Source: Acanthosepion lycidas (lineage: Eukaryota; Mollusca; Cephalopoda; Sepiida; Sepiidae). Taken from it: a stretch of DNA of 64,000 nt. The stretch spans positions 79,039,141-79,103,140 of the forward strand of contig OZ010581.1 of the NCBI GenBank assembly GCA_963932145.1, in the 5' to 3' direction. The notes beneath the pieces were generated by a model, which had not been told where the DNA came from, made no database searches, and saw nothing but the letters and a program-made list of their open reading frames with translations. Shown here one piece after another: positions 32,950 to 42,949 of the stretch. The position numbers and the translations under genes were made by a program. Position 1 is the stretch's first letter, and each line of letters opens with the position of its first letter.

Positions 32950-34080
32950 ACAGATCTCTCGGAATTACATTACAAAGTATAAGAAAACACCAACTCGTCT
33001 TGACACCCATGTTTAGCAAAAGACAGAAACAGGAAGTATTTTCTCAAAAACAGGAAGTAATCATCGTCTAGATATGCTGCGTGCAACGAATTGAGACAAT
33101 GAAATTTTGTTTGTTTTTCAATAAAGCCTACAGAATTATCATGAGTCTTTCATTTTTTAAGAATTTTAAAAATTGCACACCTAATATTAATAATAAAAAA
33201 TGTACTACGTGAATCGTATTTATTCCAATAATCTTGATATGGTGGGATATCTGCATCAGTAAATATGACAGATTTTCATATGTTTTACGAAAGTATTGTC
33301 TCGTCTAGAGAGGGTAGCAAATTTAAATTCATTTCAGTTCAAACAAACCTTGTAACGTTTCATCCTCAGTAAGCAGAAATTTACTTCAATCCAGAAGAGC
33401 GGTGGTACTCTCAATGGAGTTATTTGCCTCGGACGCCTACTTGTATTAAAGCTCACGCTACACCTCAAGAGTATCTCGTATATTCGTATCATCTCAAAAG
33501 ATGATGTAAGAATGGTCTTTGTACCAGTTCATAAGGTATGTGACATATCCGGGCTCATACTGTCAATAATCATTGCCCAGCATTGATAGGAGTTCAAAAG
33601 CGATTACGCTGCCTTGCAGGTGATGAATTCATTTTTATCTTTAATCACCTTCCCAAAAATGAAACGTTGCTAACCTCTCATTAATTTATCGCTATTAACA
33701 TAGCAAATGTTCAGCTGAGCTACATTCCTTAGTTTTGCTAGTTCAGACCTTCTTATCTAGGATTCGCCAATTAATGTATACGGGCTCGACTCATCTTCAT
33801 TCCGTTTGGTAGGAAGACATTTGCAGTCAGACAGGTTATTTCCTTGAAGTCTGTGGAATAGACTACTCATAGAATGATTCCTTGATAACTACAATCATAA
33901 GCAATTCTAGGCTCGACTGTCATCTATCCTAAATAACATCATTATATGCACCTTTACGTTCTAAAACAATCTCATTAATTAAAACTCTACTTTGAGTGGC
34001 TCTCTCACTTTGTATTCGGCGAAAATATTATGGACAATCTTCTTAATTCTATGCTTTACAGTAGTTAAACTTCCAACATA
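32950..34080. other. No recognisable gene
   Basis: Moderately GC sequence with two ACAGGAAGTA(A/T)T motifs near 33033 and 33050. No transposon protein recognised. Confidence 0.4.
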
Positions 34081-34084
34081 TACC

Positions 34085-35115
34085 ATTTGTGAATATGGCC
34101 AAATTTATGTCGTTTGAACGATTCCCAGTGGATAATTGTGTCAGCGAAGCCACGTCAATTTTCACTATGTTTTTATATACTAGAATTCGTCACAAAGGCA
34201 CATAGATCACACCTTCAAACTTTGGCTACACCAGGAAGAGGTCCTGATATTGCTGGACCATGTGATCTCAATAAGATCATCGATACAGTTAACAATGGAG
34301 ACAGGGAGCGACAAAGAGCTCGCGTTCTGGATGTGCTAATATCTCAAACAGAGCATGGGTTCAAGACATTTGTATACCGCAAGCCAACATTCATCGGACA
34401 ATACTTCAACTTACATTAAATATTCAGTGTAAAGAAAGGGACCGTTCGCTGCTTACAAGCAAAAGTCATAAGTGACGACTCGGAGACATATGAACAAGAA
34501 ATGATCAGTACCTTAGAAAGTAACAACTATCCTGGTTACATGGCAGCAGCTTCTAGAAATTGAGATAAAAGGGTACAAGAGGATAATAACACCCAGAAAA
34601 TTACTTGGGTCTGCCCTACCTTATGTGAAGGGATTATCGGAAAAATACATGTCTGGTCCATATAACATCAGGACGATTTTTAAAAGTGGTTCGACAATTC
34701 TCAGACATCTCATCCATGTGAGACCCCCCACCCATGGAAGAGAGCATGACTAAGGACTATGTGTACACCATCTCTTTCAGCTGTGGTAAGAAATATAAAA
34801 GAGAAATAAGTCTCCTCCTTAGGGTAAGACTGAAAGAACATCGTAAATCCGTAACAGGAGGGGAAATGGAAAAATAAGGCATCGCTGTCCTCATATAGCT
34901 GTCCTGTGGGATGAGACTGAAATAATAGACGGAGGACATAACTGGAAAATACGAAAAGTTAAGGAATCAGCACATATGCTAGGCCACAAAAATCCCCTAA
35001 GCCGGTCAAGCATAGAAATGAATACAACATGGAGACAGGTAATTACGGAGTGCTAGAGAAAAGCAATAATAACAACAAAAAATTCAATATGAGTTCTGGT
35101 AAAGAAAGGAAACAG
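34085..35115 (+). pseudogene. Penelope-like element: RT C-terminus and GIY-YIG endonuclease
   Basis: The frame 34114-34419 ends VLISQTEHGFKTFVYRKPTFIGQYFN, the YRKPTFTG block typical of Penelope-type RT. After a frameshift come LPYVKGLSEKYMSGPYNIRTIF (34610-34680) and a segment TKDYVYTISFSCGKKYKREI, the degenerate N-terminal motif of a PLE GIY-YIG domain, then VRLKEHRK. A KESAHMLGHKN block closes it. Several stops. The paralogue at 42.15 kb shows the same GIY-YIG segment. Confidence 0.85.
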
Positions 35116-35222
35116 AGACATTAAGTTTATCAGTCCCCAAAATTCATGCACTGATGGCCACACATGACCCAGTGGATAAAAGCGTTGGTTGAATTAACAT
35201 GACTTGATTCAATACCGGACTA
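35116..35222 (+). repeat. tRNA-like segment downstream of a PLE, copy 1
   Basis: CCCAGTGGATAAAAGCGTTGG (A-box side, quoted in part) and GATTCAATACCGG (B-box side) occur at about tRNA spacing. The same segment follows the GIY-YIG region at 42.6 kb, at the same place relative to the PLE. Confidence 0.5.
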
Positions 35223-35224
35223 CT

Positions 35225-35380
35225 GCAATGGCGAACAAAAACTTAGAGTGTTTAATTAAAAAAATGCTCCGTGGAAAATTTTATGATGCCATTTCTGGTT
35301 TTAGGTCTTCGGCTGGGACGTGGAGAGAAATGTGTGTATACTGAAAATCAACGGAAATAAATGATAATAATAATAATAAT
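35225..35380 (+). repeat. LINE 3' UTR with short (AAT)n tail
   Basis: TTCTGGTTTTAGGTCTTCGG...GGGACGTGGAGAGAAATG followed by (ATA)n at 35362-35380. Same 3' end as the restriction-like-endonuclease LINEs at 4-8.5 kb. Confidence 0.72.
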
Positions 35381-35411
35381 TATCTGTTCATGAGCACTGC
35401 TGACATATTTT

Positions 35412-35469
35412 TTAGGTTGGTGCAAAAATAATGACGTTTTCTCACATATGTTACCATGCACCAACCTAA
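35412..35469. mobile_element. MADE1-like mariner MITE, copy 4 (58 bp)
   Basis: TTAGGTTGGTGCAAAAATAA at the left but only TGCACCAACCTAA at the right; the right arm is shortened. Confidence 0.85.
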
Positions 35470-35959
35470 TAGAAAGAAAGGAAATTTATTATAAATAACT
35501 TTCTACCAAAAACCTTCTTTTACTTCAATTCTCTTAGTAAATGATCGTATCAAAGCACAAGGAAGGAAATAAAATGTGAATGTCATTGTTCCAGCAACAA
35601 ATTCATTTAGAGAACTTACTAGAAACAAAAATGTCTTGAATAATTTTTTTTTTATAATTGTCTTTCTCAGCGAACTTGGAATAATTTTGTAAAAGATCAA
35701 AGGATTAAAAGTTGAATTCCAAGGGGAACAGAAAACAACTCGACGAAAATATTAATACGATCAATATGAATAATGAAAATATAGTTGGGTAAGACGAGTT
35801 GACACTTGATGTCTAGTGAGTTACTAGATATTTTTTTATAATGGAACTCTACTATGGCTGCATTAGTAGATAAGTCCGTAGAAGTAGTTCTACTTAAAAG
35901 CCGCAAAACAATTAGCTAAATAACGAAAAATAAAGAACATCGAAATCTACAAGAACAGA

Positions 35960-36330
35960 ACAAAACTAAGAAAAAAAACTTGCAAGGAGTATTTAGGACA
36001 GATGACGGCTATCAAGGAAAAAATGCATGGATATTGTCATATAGAGGCCATTTGAAAAGAGATATTGATTTCATATCGTTGCAACACAGAATAATTGTGC
36101 CAGAACCAGTGACAAGAAAAATCTAACAAACTAGGAAATCAAGACGATTGTCTGTATGAAGAGATGAAACCGTAAATCATATTATAGGAAGCGAGTCTAA
36201 GGTGAATATATAACCAGGACAGTCTGTGACGGTTTCGTGATACATCAGGTGTGGAACAGAATCATTGCTCAAAAACTGTTAGGAGCAGACGATAATGAAA
36301 TTGAAAGAGAGAAAACATCAAGATTAAAAT
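35960..36330 (+). pseudogene. Decayed restriction-like-endonuclease LINE fragment
   Basis: Frames shift, but RGHLKRDIDFISLQHRIIVP resembles the linker before the zinc finger of R2/R4-like elements, and RDETVNHIIGSES resembles its H/C half (DETVNHIISGC), followed by a VIHQVW block as in VIHWxxC. It is more diverged from copies A-D than they are from each other, so it may be another subfamily. Confidence 0.55.
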
Positions 36331-36705
36331 TTAAAAAAAAAAAAAAGCAGCAAAATATTAAATGGACAAATATAAAGAGAAGAGAGTGTCGTAGTAGGAA
36401 TGATATCATGACAAAAGAAAACATGGCGGAAATCAAAAAGTTGAAGTAGAATTCAAAACACAAAACGTGCCGACCAATCCTAATAAAATCTCACCAGGCC
36501 CAGCTTCGAATACTCGGAAGAACCTTAATGAAATCTAATTCATTCATCAATTTATTTCAACATTTTACACGAAGACAAATCTATTACAGAAACTTTTTTT
36601 TATAATCATTTCTTTTCTTCTTGTACTTTTAATTTTCCCTTCTTTTCATTTTAATAAAATATTTACGTTTGAGATTTTTCTTTCTTACTTTTTTTTTTTG
36701 TTTTG

Positions 36706-36960
36706 GCTTAAACCCATATCACGTTGAAACACCAGTTCCCGTAAGATCAATGAAGTGAAAAAACGTCGAGTCTGGTCAGTACGTTGATGGGTGACCGCTT
36801 TGGAATACCAGGTGCAGCAAGCTTAGGTACACATGTAGTGTAATAGATAATGACTCGTAATTGTTAATCGTAGAGCCAGGTTACAATTGTAGGTGAGTTT
36901 ACGTGCAACATCCTTAGAAAATGACTGATTCCAACACTTCTTCATCCAGCTAGGTGTTAA
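36706..36960 (+). repeat. Composite SINE: 5S rRNA-derived head fused to tRNA-derived body, second copy
   Basis: 36706-36825 aligns to 5S rRNA: GCTTAAACCCATATCACGTT, CTGGTCAGTAC, GATGGGTGACCGCTT, GGAATACCAGGTGC, ending at GCAAGCTTA. Then follow GTAATAGATAATGACTCG, AGAGCCAGGTTACAATTG (decayed B box), TTAGAAAATGACTGATTCCA and CTTCATCCAGCTAGG. These are the same blocks, in the same order, as in 2815-3057 read on the minus strand. The internal A-box part of the 5S is damaged (AGTGAAAAAACGTCGAG), the C-box part is well kept. No target duplication identified. Confidence 0.8.
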
Positions 36961-36964
36961 TTAG

Positions 36965-38300
36965 TAAGACTAATATCACTAAGTCATTATGATCTTAAAC
37001 ACTTCTTGCAAACTAGAAATATTTTCTGGCTTTAAATAACATTCAAAACAATCTATTGAAAACGAAACAATCAATCAATTTCTTCCTTTTTTCTTTCTTT
37101 CTGTATTAACATTTTTTAATTATTTTTTAAATTTCATTTTCTTTTCTTTCATTCTATTTTTCATGTTTATCTCAACGATTTTATTCTGTATTTTTACTTA
37201 TTTTCATTTACTCTCTTTAAGTTATATATTAATTTTAATATCAATTTTTATTTTTCTTCTATAATTCCTGTTTTCCTTTCTTTGTTTCTTTCTTTTTGTC
37301 GCCATCGCCTTTTATTCCGCTCTTCCATTTCCCTCGTCAATGAAAGCGAGAAATAAGAACCGCTTTTCTTTTAAGACATTTCTTTCTTTTGATTCCTCTA
37401 AAAATACATATGAAAACAAAAGAAATATTGCGTTTTTTTTTGTTTTTTTTTTAAATTTAGTTGTGTTTAATGCGTTACATTCAATATTCAAGTAAAATAA
37501 CTGCGTTGTTTCGCGGCACAAATTGAGCGGAAGAAAAATCATGAGAGTTCAAAGATTAAATAGAAAGGAATAATTAAAACGATTAGAGATTATGAGCTGA
37601 TTTTAAGAACTTCAAAGCATTCAACGCTACTTAAAATTTATTTCAAATTCCTATCAAAGCAAAGGTTATAGACAAAATATCAGTAACAAAAAAAAATGTA
37701 CACATAGCAATCATAAAAATATTGGAAGCCAAACCACCACAACAACAACAATAATAATAATTAGAAATATCACGGTTTTCCTATTTGAATTTTTCCCATG
37801 ATTCTTAATTCTTAAGTTAATGATTGAATAAGCACATGGCGACTTCTGTGAGAATAAAATAGCCGTAGAAATTGCATTATCTATTCTTTAAGCATTTGAG
37901 CAAAACATCTTAACAAAATGTTACAATAGCAATCATAAATATGAATGCTAGTCGTTATTTAAAGAAGTAAGGCGGTACAAATGAAAAGATTTAAAATTGA
38001 CAACTTTTCCACTTTACTGAAACAGATGTTAAACAACTTTCATTCTTTCATTCATTATCTCACTGAAACCAAGAAGCGTCTCTGAAATATCTTTTCTGTC
38101 TTTCCATGCCATCAAAACGCAATAATCCATTATTTATAAGGTTTTAACTAAGCAATAATTATCTAATAATGATAATACAAAACTTGAAGAAAAGATAAAT
38201 AAGAATAACAATATTTCGATAGTATGTTCGTCTTCAAGTTATGTATAAAAATTGCATGCTAGTATAAAATATATAAAAAAAATACAAGTCTTTGTCTTGA
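36965..38300. other. No recognisable gene
   Basis: AT-rich with long T runs near 37090-37270 and 37433-37453, and (CAA)n/(TAA)n at 37735-37762. Open frames here follow the T/A runs. Confidence 0.45.
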
Positions 38301-38308
38301 GAAAAACT

Positions 38309-38545
38309 GTTGTACTAGTAATCAACGCAACAAAAGGGAGGGAACGTTGCTACTGTGAATGAAATGCAACTGATACGTGCGTAATATGATGGAGTCGTTT
38401 TCACCTTGCGATACCCGTCTTCTTGTTCATTCCCGTGACATTAGTAATTTTCGTGTCTTGGTGCGTTTTTAGGGCTCAAAGATCGATAGATTTTAGATAT
38501 TTTCTCGGATTTCCTTTGCTTTGTCGCGTTGATTACTAGTACAAC
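38309..38545. mobile_element. TIR element of 237 bp, unassigned family
   Basis: Left GTTGTACTAGTAATCAACGC (ACAAA follows) and right its complement, matching at 25 of 26 positions. The interior is unrelated between halves and non-coding. The target duplication is not evident (flanks AAAACT and CTTTAA). Confidence 0.78.
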
Positions 38546-38651
38546 CTTTAACATTTTTAAACACTCTGTCTTTTTTCTTTTTCTTTTCTTAAATCGAACT
38601 CTTCTTTAAGTGCTGCAAAATATTGGAAGAGGTGCATCAATCGTTTTGTTT

Positions 38652-38699
<48 letters not shown>
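38652..38699. repeat. (AAT)n microsatellite
   Basis: Perfect triplet array. Sequence after it (GATAATGGAATTGAAGC) resembles that after the array at 8542 (GATAATGCAATTGAAGC). Confidence 0.85.
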
Positions 38700-39090
38700 T
38701 GTGGCTACAATGGGAAAGTGATATGAAATGAATAGCAGGCACAAGAAGTGGCAGAAAATGACACTCACAAGATAATATGAGATTCCTCAATCCAAGCAGA
38801 TAATGGAATTGAAGCACGAAAACTAAACTTTATTATTATAGATAAAGAAATTAGGAAGAGGTAAATTATTGTTTTTGCTATTCCATATGATGGAAATTGT
38901 ATACTGCAAAAAAACTGAAAAGATTGAAAAATACCAGGATGTGGCTAGGGTGCTGAAAATGAAAATGGAACCTGAATATTAAAGTATTTTCTGTAATGTC
39001 TTTGGAACATCACTTTAAAACTTGAGAAACCACATATGGAAAATTGGAATCGAGACTATGATTCCTGGTATAAGAGTTCCATTTTTACCG
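38700..39090. other. No recognisable gene
   Basis: AT-rich spacer between the triplet array and the GC-richer block. Confidence 0.35.
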
Positions 39091-39099
39091 CAAGTGAAG

Positions 39100-39510
39100 T
39101 AAACTTTTCACCTCACTTTAGATGAGAGCAGGTGCACGGTCCCGATGATCCCGACCCTGCGGTGGCACCTTCCTTAAGAGAGGACAATGATCGCCGGTAC
39201 TGGGCAAACATTTTTACCCTTGACCACTCTGCATACGTGTTTGTATTAGAGGTTCGGTTCGTGAGACGGTCTTGTGTTACATACCTGCCTTAATAGAGAG
39301 GCTGGATATAAATACTTGACGAAGCTCTGTCTGCGTTCGATGAGCAAGGTTATCCGGTTCGTTTTATGAAAAACCTGATCGCTATAGGTCGCATATTTGG
39401 CTGTGGTGCATGTGCCTCATATACCCTTATCAGACGTTGATCATGATAGATACATTGGGTTTCGTATATTTTCGCCCCAGCAAAACCTTATGTTCGCACC
39501 GAACCCTCAT
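39100..39510 (-). other. Unassigned GC-richer block, probable old repeat
   Basis: About 410 bp with clearly higher GC than its surroundings and no long open frame. On the minus strand it runs from GAGGGTTCGGTGCGAACATA to a CTGCTCTCATCT end. I see no second copy in the window, and no pol III boxes or protein motif. Confidence 0.45.
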
Positions 39511-39734
39511 TCAGTAATAATATTAACAACAACAGAAACAGTATGTTGATGGATTTAGTTTTTACAATTTTCGAACGTTTATGACTTTTACAGCCACGTC
39601 AAAAATGCTATCATATTTGGGGTTAGCTTAAAGCTGAAATATATATTAGATTGTAAAAAATAATCTTTATTTTCGACTTAATATTGAATTGGCATTTTTT
39701 GAGAATAACAATGGTTTTCCAGATACAAGTCGTC

Positions 39735-39890
39735 CTATTTAACCCATAGTTACTATTTAATCCATATATTTCCCAAGAGAATTTCCACATAATGTAATGT
39801 AATGAAACCGACTGGAATTTGAACTTGGCTCTACGATTTCTCATTCCGAGCCGCTATCCATTAAATCATCCGCATATCCTATTGTAACCT
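39735..39890 (-). repeat. tRNA-derived SINE (family 1), 5' fragment
   Basis: Minus-strand head: AATGGATAGCGGCTCGGAAT, AGAGCCAAGTTCAAATTCCA (B-box region), then TTGGGAAATATATGGATTAA and an ending like CTATGGGTTAA. Same order as 28306-28590. Confidence 0.7.
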
Positions 39891-40032
39891 AGGGAAGGTT
39901 AGTGAATAGAATAATCACACGAAGGTTGGTAATGAACGATAATACTTAGGACAAGAACAACACATAAGATTCGCCAGCGGCGCATAGAAGTATGTCAACT
40001 GTTAGAAGTGAGTCAAGTGAACTCCACAATGA

Positions 40033-40279
40033 ATCTCCACCTGCAGGATATGTACCAACTGCTCCATCTGGTCAGATGTAACACAAGGTCAAAAAAATGT
40101 GGGGTATCAGAGCCCGTAGGCTCGGTCAAAATTTCCCCGTGGACCCCGTATAAAACGGGATCAGGTAATTGTTTTCCGGGACGAGACACTGGCCTTCGAC
40201 ATAACCTCGTCTGGGGATCCTCTCTGCTCGGAGACAGAGAGCTTGACCAGCACAGCTGGAGACGTATCTCCACTTGCAG
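40033..40279 (+). repeat. Structured GC-richer SINE-like repeat, copy 2, with flanking repeats
   Basis: Matches 11640-11860. It is flanked by ATCTCCACCTGCAG (40033-40046) and ATCTCCACTTGCAG (40266-40279), a likely target site duplication. The three hairpins are retained: GAGCC-CGTA-GGCTC, CCCCGT-ATAAA-ACGGGA (one G-U/A change) and CTCTCTG-CTCGGAGA-CAGAGAG. The peptide on the minus strand is not conserved without stops between the copies. Confidence 0.7.
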
Positions 40280-40299
40280 ACTAACATACAGTATTTACT

Positions 40300-41190
40300 A
40301 CTGTATTTATGTAAATGGGGACATACCCATTATCATCAGTAGGTATGCTACAACACATCCTTAATAGAAATAACATAATATCAACAACATGATAACTCAT
40401 AAATAATTATCCCTGAATTTGTAGCAAAAAAAAAAACAAGTTGACATCTATTCGCAGTCATTGTTCGTTTGTTGAAAGTAGTATTTACGGAATATACAAA
40501 AGAGATCAATAGATGTAGGGAAACGACAAGAAACGCGGGAATATTGGAGGCAACGAGTAAAGAAAAATAAGAAGTAAAAGTCTCTGTAAAGAATTCTGAA
40601 ACGTAGAATCGGAGACGAATTGTCATGAATAGAGTAAACGTAGAAGACACTTAGAAGTCGAGAACAACGTCACAAGGCCAACTGATAGGTAAACATACAA
40701 AGGATCATAAAATGCATAACAATTAACAAATGCAGGCTTTGTGAAGAAAATATAAATGAGATGTGAGGGTAAGCCACAAAAGGAAAGGAATAACAAAATA
40801 GGCGAGACAAAAAATTGGTGTAAACGCCTTCACTTCGACTATCTAAATAAATGCTTTCCTATAAACCAGAAAAAATGCTTTCATATAAACTAGATACTAT
40901 TTTAGAATCTATCTATCTATCTCGATATACATATATATAAAGGGTGTTTCATTAACACGGGTTATATGTAAAGGTGTTTCATTCAGACGGATCAAAGTCA
41001 GCAGTAAATAAATCAGTATTATTGGTGAAAATTTATTTATTTCTCTATTGGATCCTGTTATGTAAGTCATGGAAATTATGTGTCAAAAATAATATCGCCC
41101 AAATGTCCGCCAAATCTGAAAGAAAAAGAAAAAAAAAATTAAACGCTTAAACCTAATTCACATTTAAAATCGGTCCAAGTTATTGGGACG
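40300..41190. other. No recognisable gene
   Basis: AT-rich. AAGGGTGTTTCATTAACACGG near 40939 (quoted in part) resembles the end of the 15.7-kb mariner, but no partner end is visible. Confidence 0.4.
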
Positions 41191-41194
41191 CAAT

Positions 41195-41233
41195 TTCTCT
41201 CTCTCTCTCTCCCCTCTCTCTCTCCCTCTCTCT

Positions 41234-41272
<39 letters not shown>
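41195..41272. repeat. Compound (CT)n-(TA)n microsatellite
   Basis: CT repeats to about 41235, then TA repeats to 41272. Confidence 0.9.
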
Positions 41273-41276
<4 letters not shown>

Positions 41277-41370
41277 GAAATATATTTTTAAGGTGTGTTA
41301 TATCTATGGGACTAAGTGTTCACTATCAGAGATAGAGCGGATGTAAATATAAATATAAAAGTGAACATTG

Positions 41371-41443
41371 AAGTCAACACTCAGAGACGGCACCCTGTTT
41401 CATGCTAGACGCAATAAAGCAGTATGTCGCCTCTGAGTGTTGA

Positions 41444-41446
<3 letters not shown>
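41371..41446. repeat. 76-bp imperfect palindrome
   Basis: Arms AAGTCAACACTCAGAGAC and the complementary CTCTGAGTGTTGACTT enclose about 43 bp. Its right arm touches a (TA)n array at 41446-41490. Confidence 0.7.

Positions 41447-41490
<44 letters not shown>
41446..41490. repeat. (TA)n microsatellite
   Basis: Perfect dinucleotide array. Confidence 0.9.
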
Positions 41491-41493
<3 letters not shown>

Positions 41494-41954
41494 ATTTTTA
41501 TTTTTACTTTAAGCAGTGTTTATTACGTCTATCGACCAACCAAATTCACCCCAAACAAATCAATAATGGCACCTGAATACAGGGTTTCCAAGGGCTGAAG
41601 GCAAATGAAAAGACTTTAGTGAGATGAGTGACAAATGATCAATAAAATGAGCAGTGTTCAGTAACATTGAAGATGGTGGTTGACATTGAATCTAAATTTT
41701 AAAGATTGTAGGTAACAACGAAGCAAGAAATCAGAACGGCTTCTTTATATTTCTATTACAAGTTTCAGCAACAGCTTCGTTCTCTCTTAGCCGTGTGTCG
41801 TTCGCTTAAAAAGTCATTTAATGTTGAACATAACATTTTTCGCCAAGAGTTAACGGACGATGTTTTATCATTATCATATCACGCAGACTTACAGAGAACG
41901 AGACTAAAAGTTTTCTGTACTAAGCTATATCCCATAGATTTGGAAAATTATGCA

Positions 41955-42152
41955 TAATATGTCTATATTTCTGAGATGAGGTATTATGTACATTATTTAC
42001 ATTATTCGGACTATTGTCCTCATCTTTGTCGCCATATTTATCACGTTTCGGCCATTGTACGCTCCGGCCTTCTTCAGGTGGTTGAAATTTCGAACTGAAC
42101 CCTTTATTTCGCTCACTGGGGTAGACTGTTCTAGTTCCACCTACCATGTTTA
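41955..42152 (-). repeat. Left inverted flank of PLE fragment
   Basis: Inverted relative to 42791-42945. Shared blocks read on the minus strand: AAACATGGTAGGTGGAACTA, GAACAGTCTACCCCAGTGA, GGGTTCAGTTCGAAATTTCA, ATAAATATGGCGACAAAGAT. Contains CCTGAAGAAGGCC...GGCCGAAAC (42041-42082). Confidence 0.8.
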
Positions 42153-42154
42153 AT

Positions 42155-42600
42155 AGAGGAGAACATGACTAAAGACTGTGTGTACGCCATCCCGTGCAGC
42201 TGCGGAAAGGAATATAAAGGAGAGACAGGCCTCCCTCAAGGTAAGGCTTCAAGAACACCAGAAAGCTGTAACGCGAGAGGAAGTAGAAAAATCAGGCATG
42301 ACTGACCACATATGGAGAGAGAAGGGAGATCACCGCTCTCTGTGGGATCAGGTTGAGATCATAGACAAAGAACAAACACCATTGGAAAATTCGTAAACTT
42401 AAGGAATCAGCACATATGCTAAGCCACAAAAATCTCCTGAGCCGACCAAGCATAGAAATATGTCCAATATGGGAACCAGTAATAAGGAGTGCCAGAGAAA
42501 AGCAATGATAACAAAGTTGCAATATGAGCTCTGGTAAAAACATGTTATGATAACAGCAAAATTGCAATATGAGCGCTGGTAAAAATGGCTGCTGAAGACA
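42155..42600 (+). pseudogene. Penelope-like GIY-YIG endonuclease fragment
   Basis: Starts TKDCVYAIPCSCGKEYKGET, a clear PLE-type GIY-YIG N-terminal motif with its paired cysteines. After a frameshift at about 42240 the frame 42178-42396 continues VRLQEHQKAVTREEVEKSGM...DHIWREKGDHRSLWDQVEII. A further shift gives KESAHMLSHKNLLSRPSIE. The RT is absent: the fragment begins right after the left inverted flank. A short segment ending AATATGAGC(T/G)CTGGTAAAAA is duplicated at about 42515 and 42560. Confidence 0.85.
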
Positions 42601-42604
42601 TTAG

Positions 42605-42740
42605 GTTTATAATACCCAGAAATTCATACCCAGATGTCCTCAAGGACACATGGCACAGTGGATGAAGGCGTTAGTTAGATCCAGTGATTCAGTGACAGGA
42701 CCCAAAGAGTGTGAGTTCAATACTCGGTTAAAGCAGTGGA
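42605..42740 (+). repeat. tRNA-like segment downstream of a PLE, copy 2
   Basis: TGGCACAGTGGATGAAGGCG (A-box side) and GAGTTCAATACTCGG (B-box side), about 60 nt apart. Parallel to 35116-35222 and at the same position relative to the GIY-YIG segment. Confidence 0.55.
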
Positions 42741-42790
42741 GAACTTTCAGAGGGAAATTAGCAGGAGATAACTGATAACTGACATCCATC

Positions 42791-42945
42791 AAACATGGTA
42801 CGTGAAACTAGAACAGTCTACCCCAGTGATCGAAATAAAGGGTTCAGTTCGAAATTCCAACCACCTGAAACGACCGAAACGTTGTGATAAATATGGCGAC
42901 AAAGATGAGGACAAGAGTCTAAATAATGTATGCATAATATATGTA
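42791..42945 (+). repeat. Right inverted flank of PLE fragment
   Basis: Reverse-complement partner of 41955-42152. In this copy the CTGAAGA-stem region is shortened to CTGAAACGACCGAAACG. Confidence 0.8.
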
Positions 42946-42949
42946 AATA

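Noticed and set aside
38557..38817. Poly-Tyr open frame, and similar ones at 8.3 and 8.9 kb
   Set aside because: Translated (TTA)n/(AAT)n arrays.
40008..40364. 118-aa and 86-aa overlapping frames on both strands
   Set aside because: Both fall in the structured SINE-like repeat; the other copy does not keep the same reading frame intact.
40939..40960. Mariner end AGGGTGTTTCATTAACACGG
   Set aside because: Only the first ~11 bases match the 15.7-kb TIR and no partner end follows within several kb.
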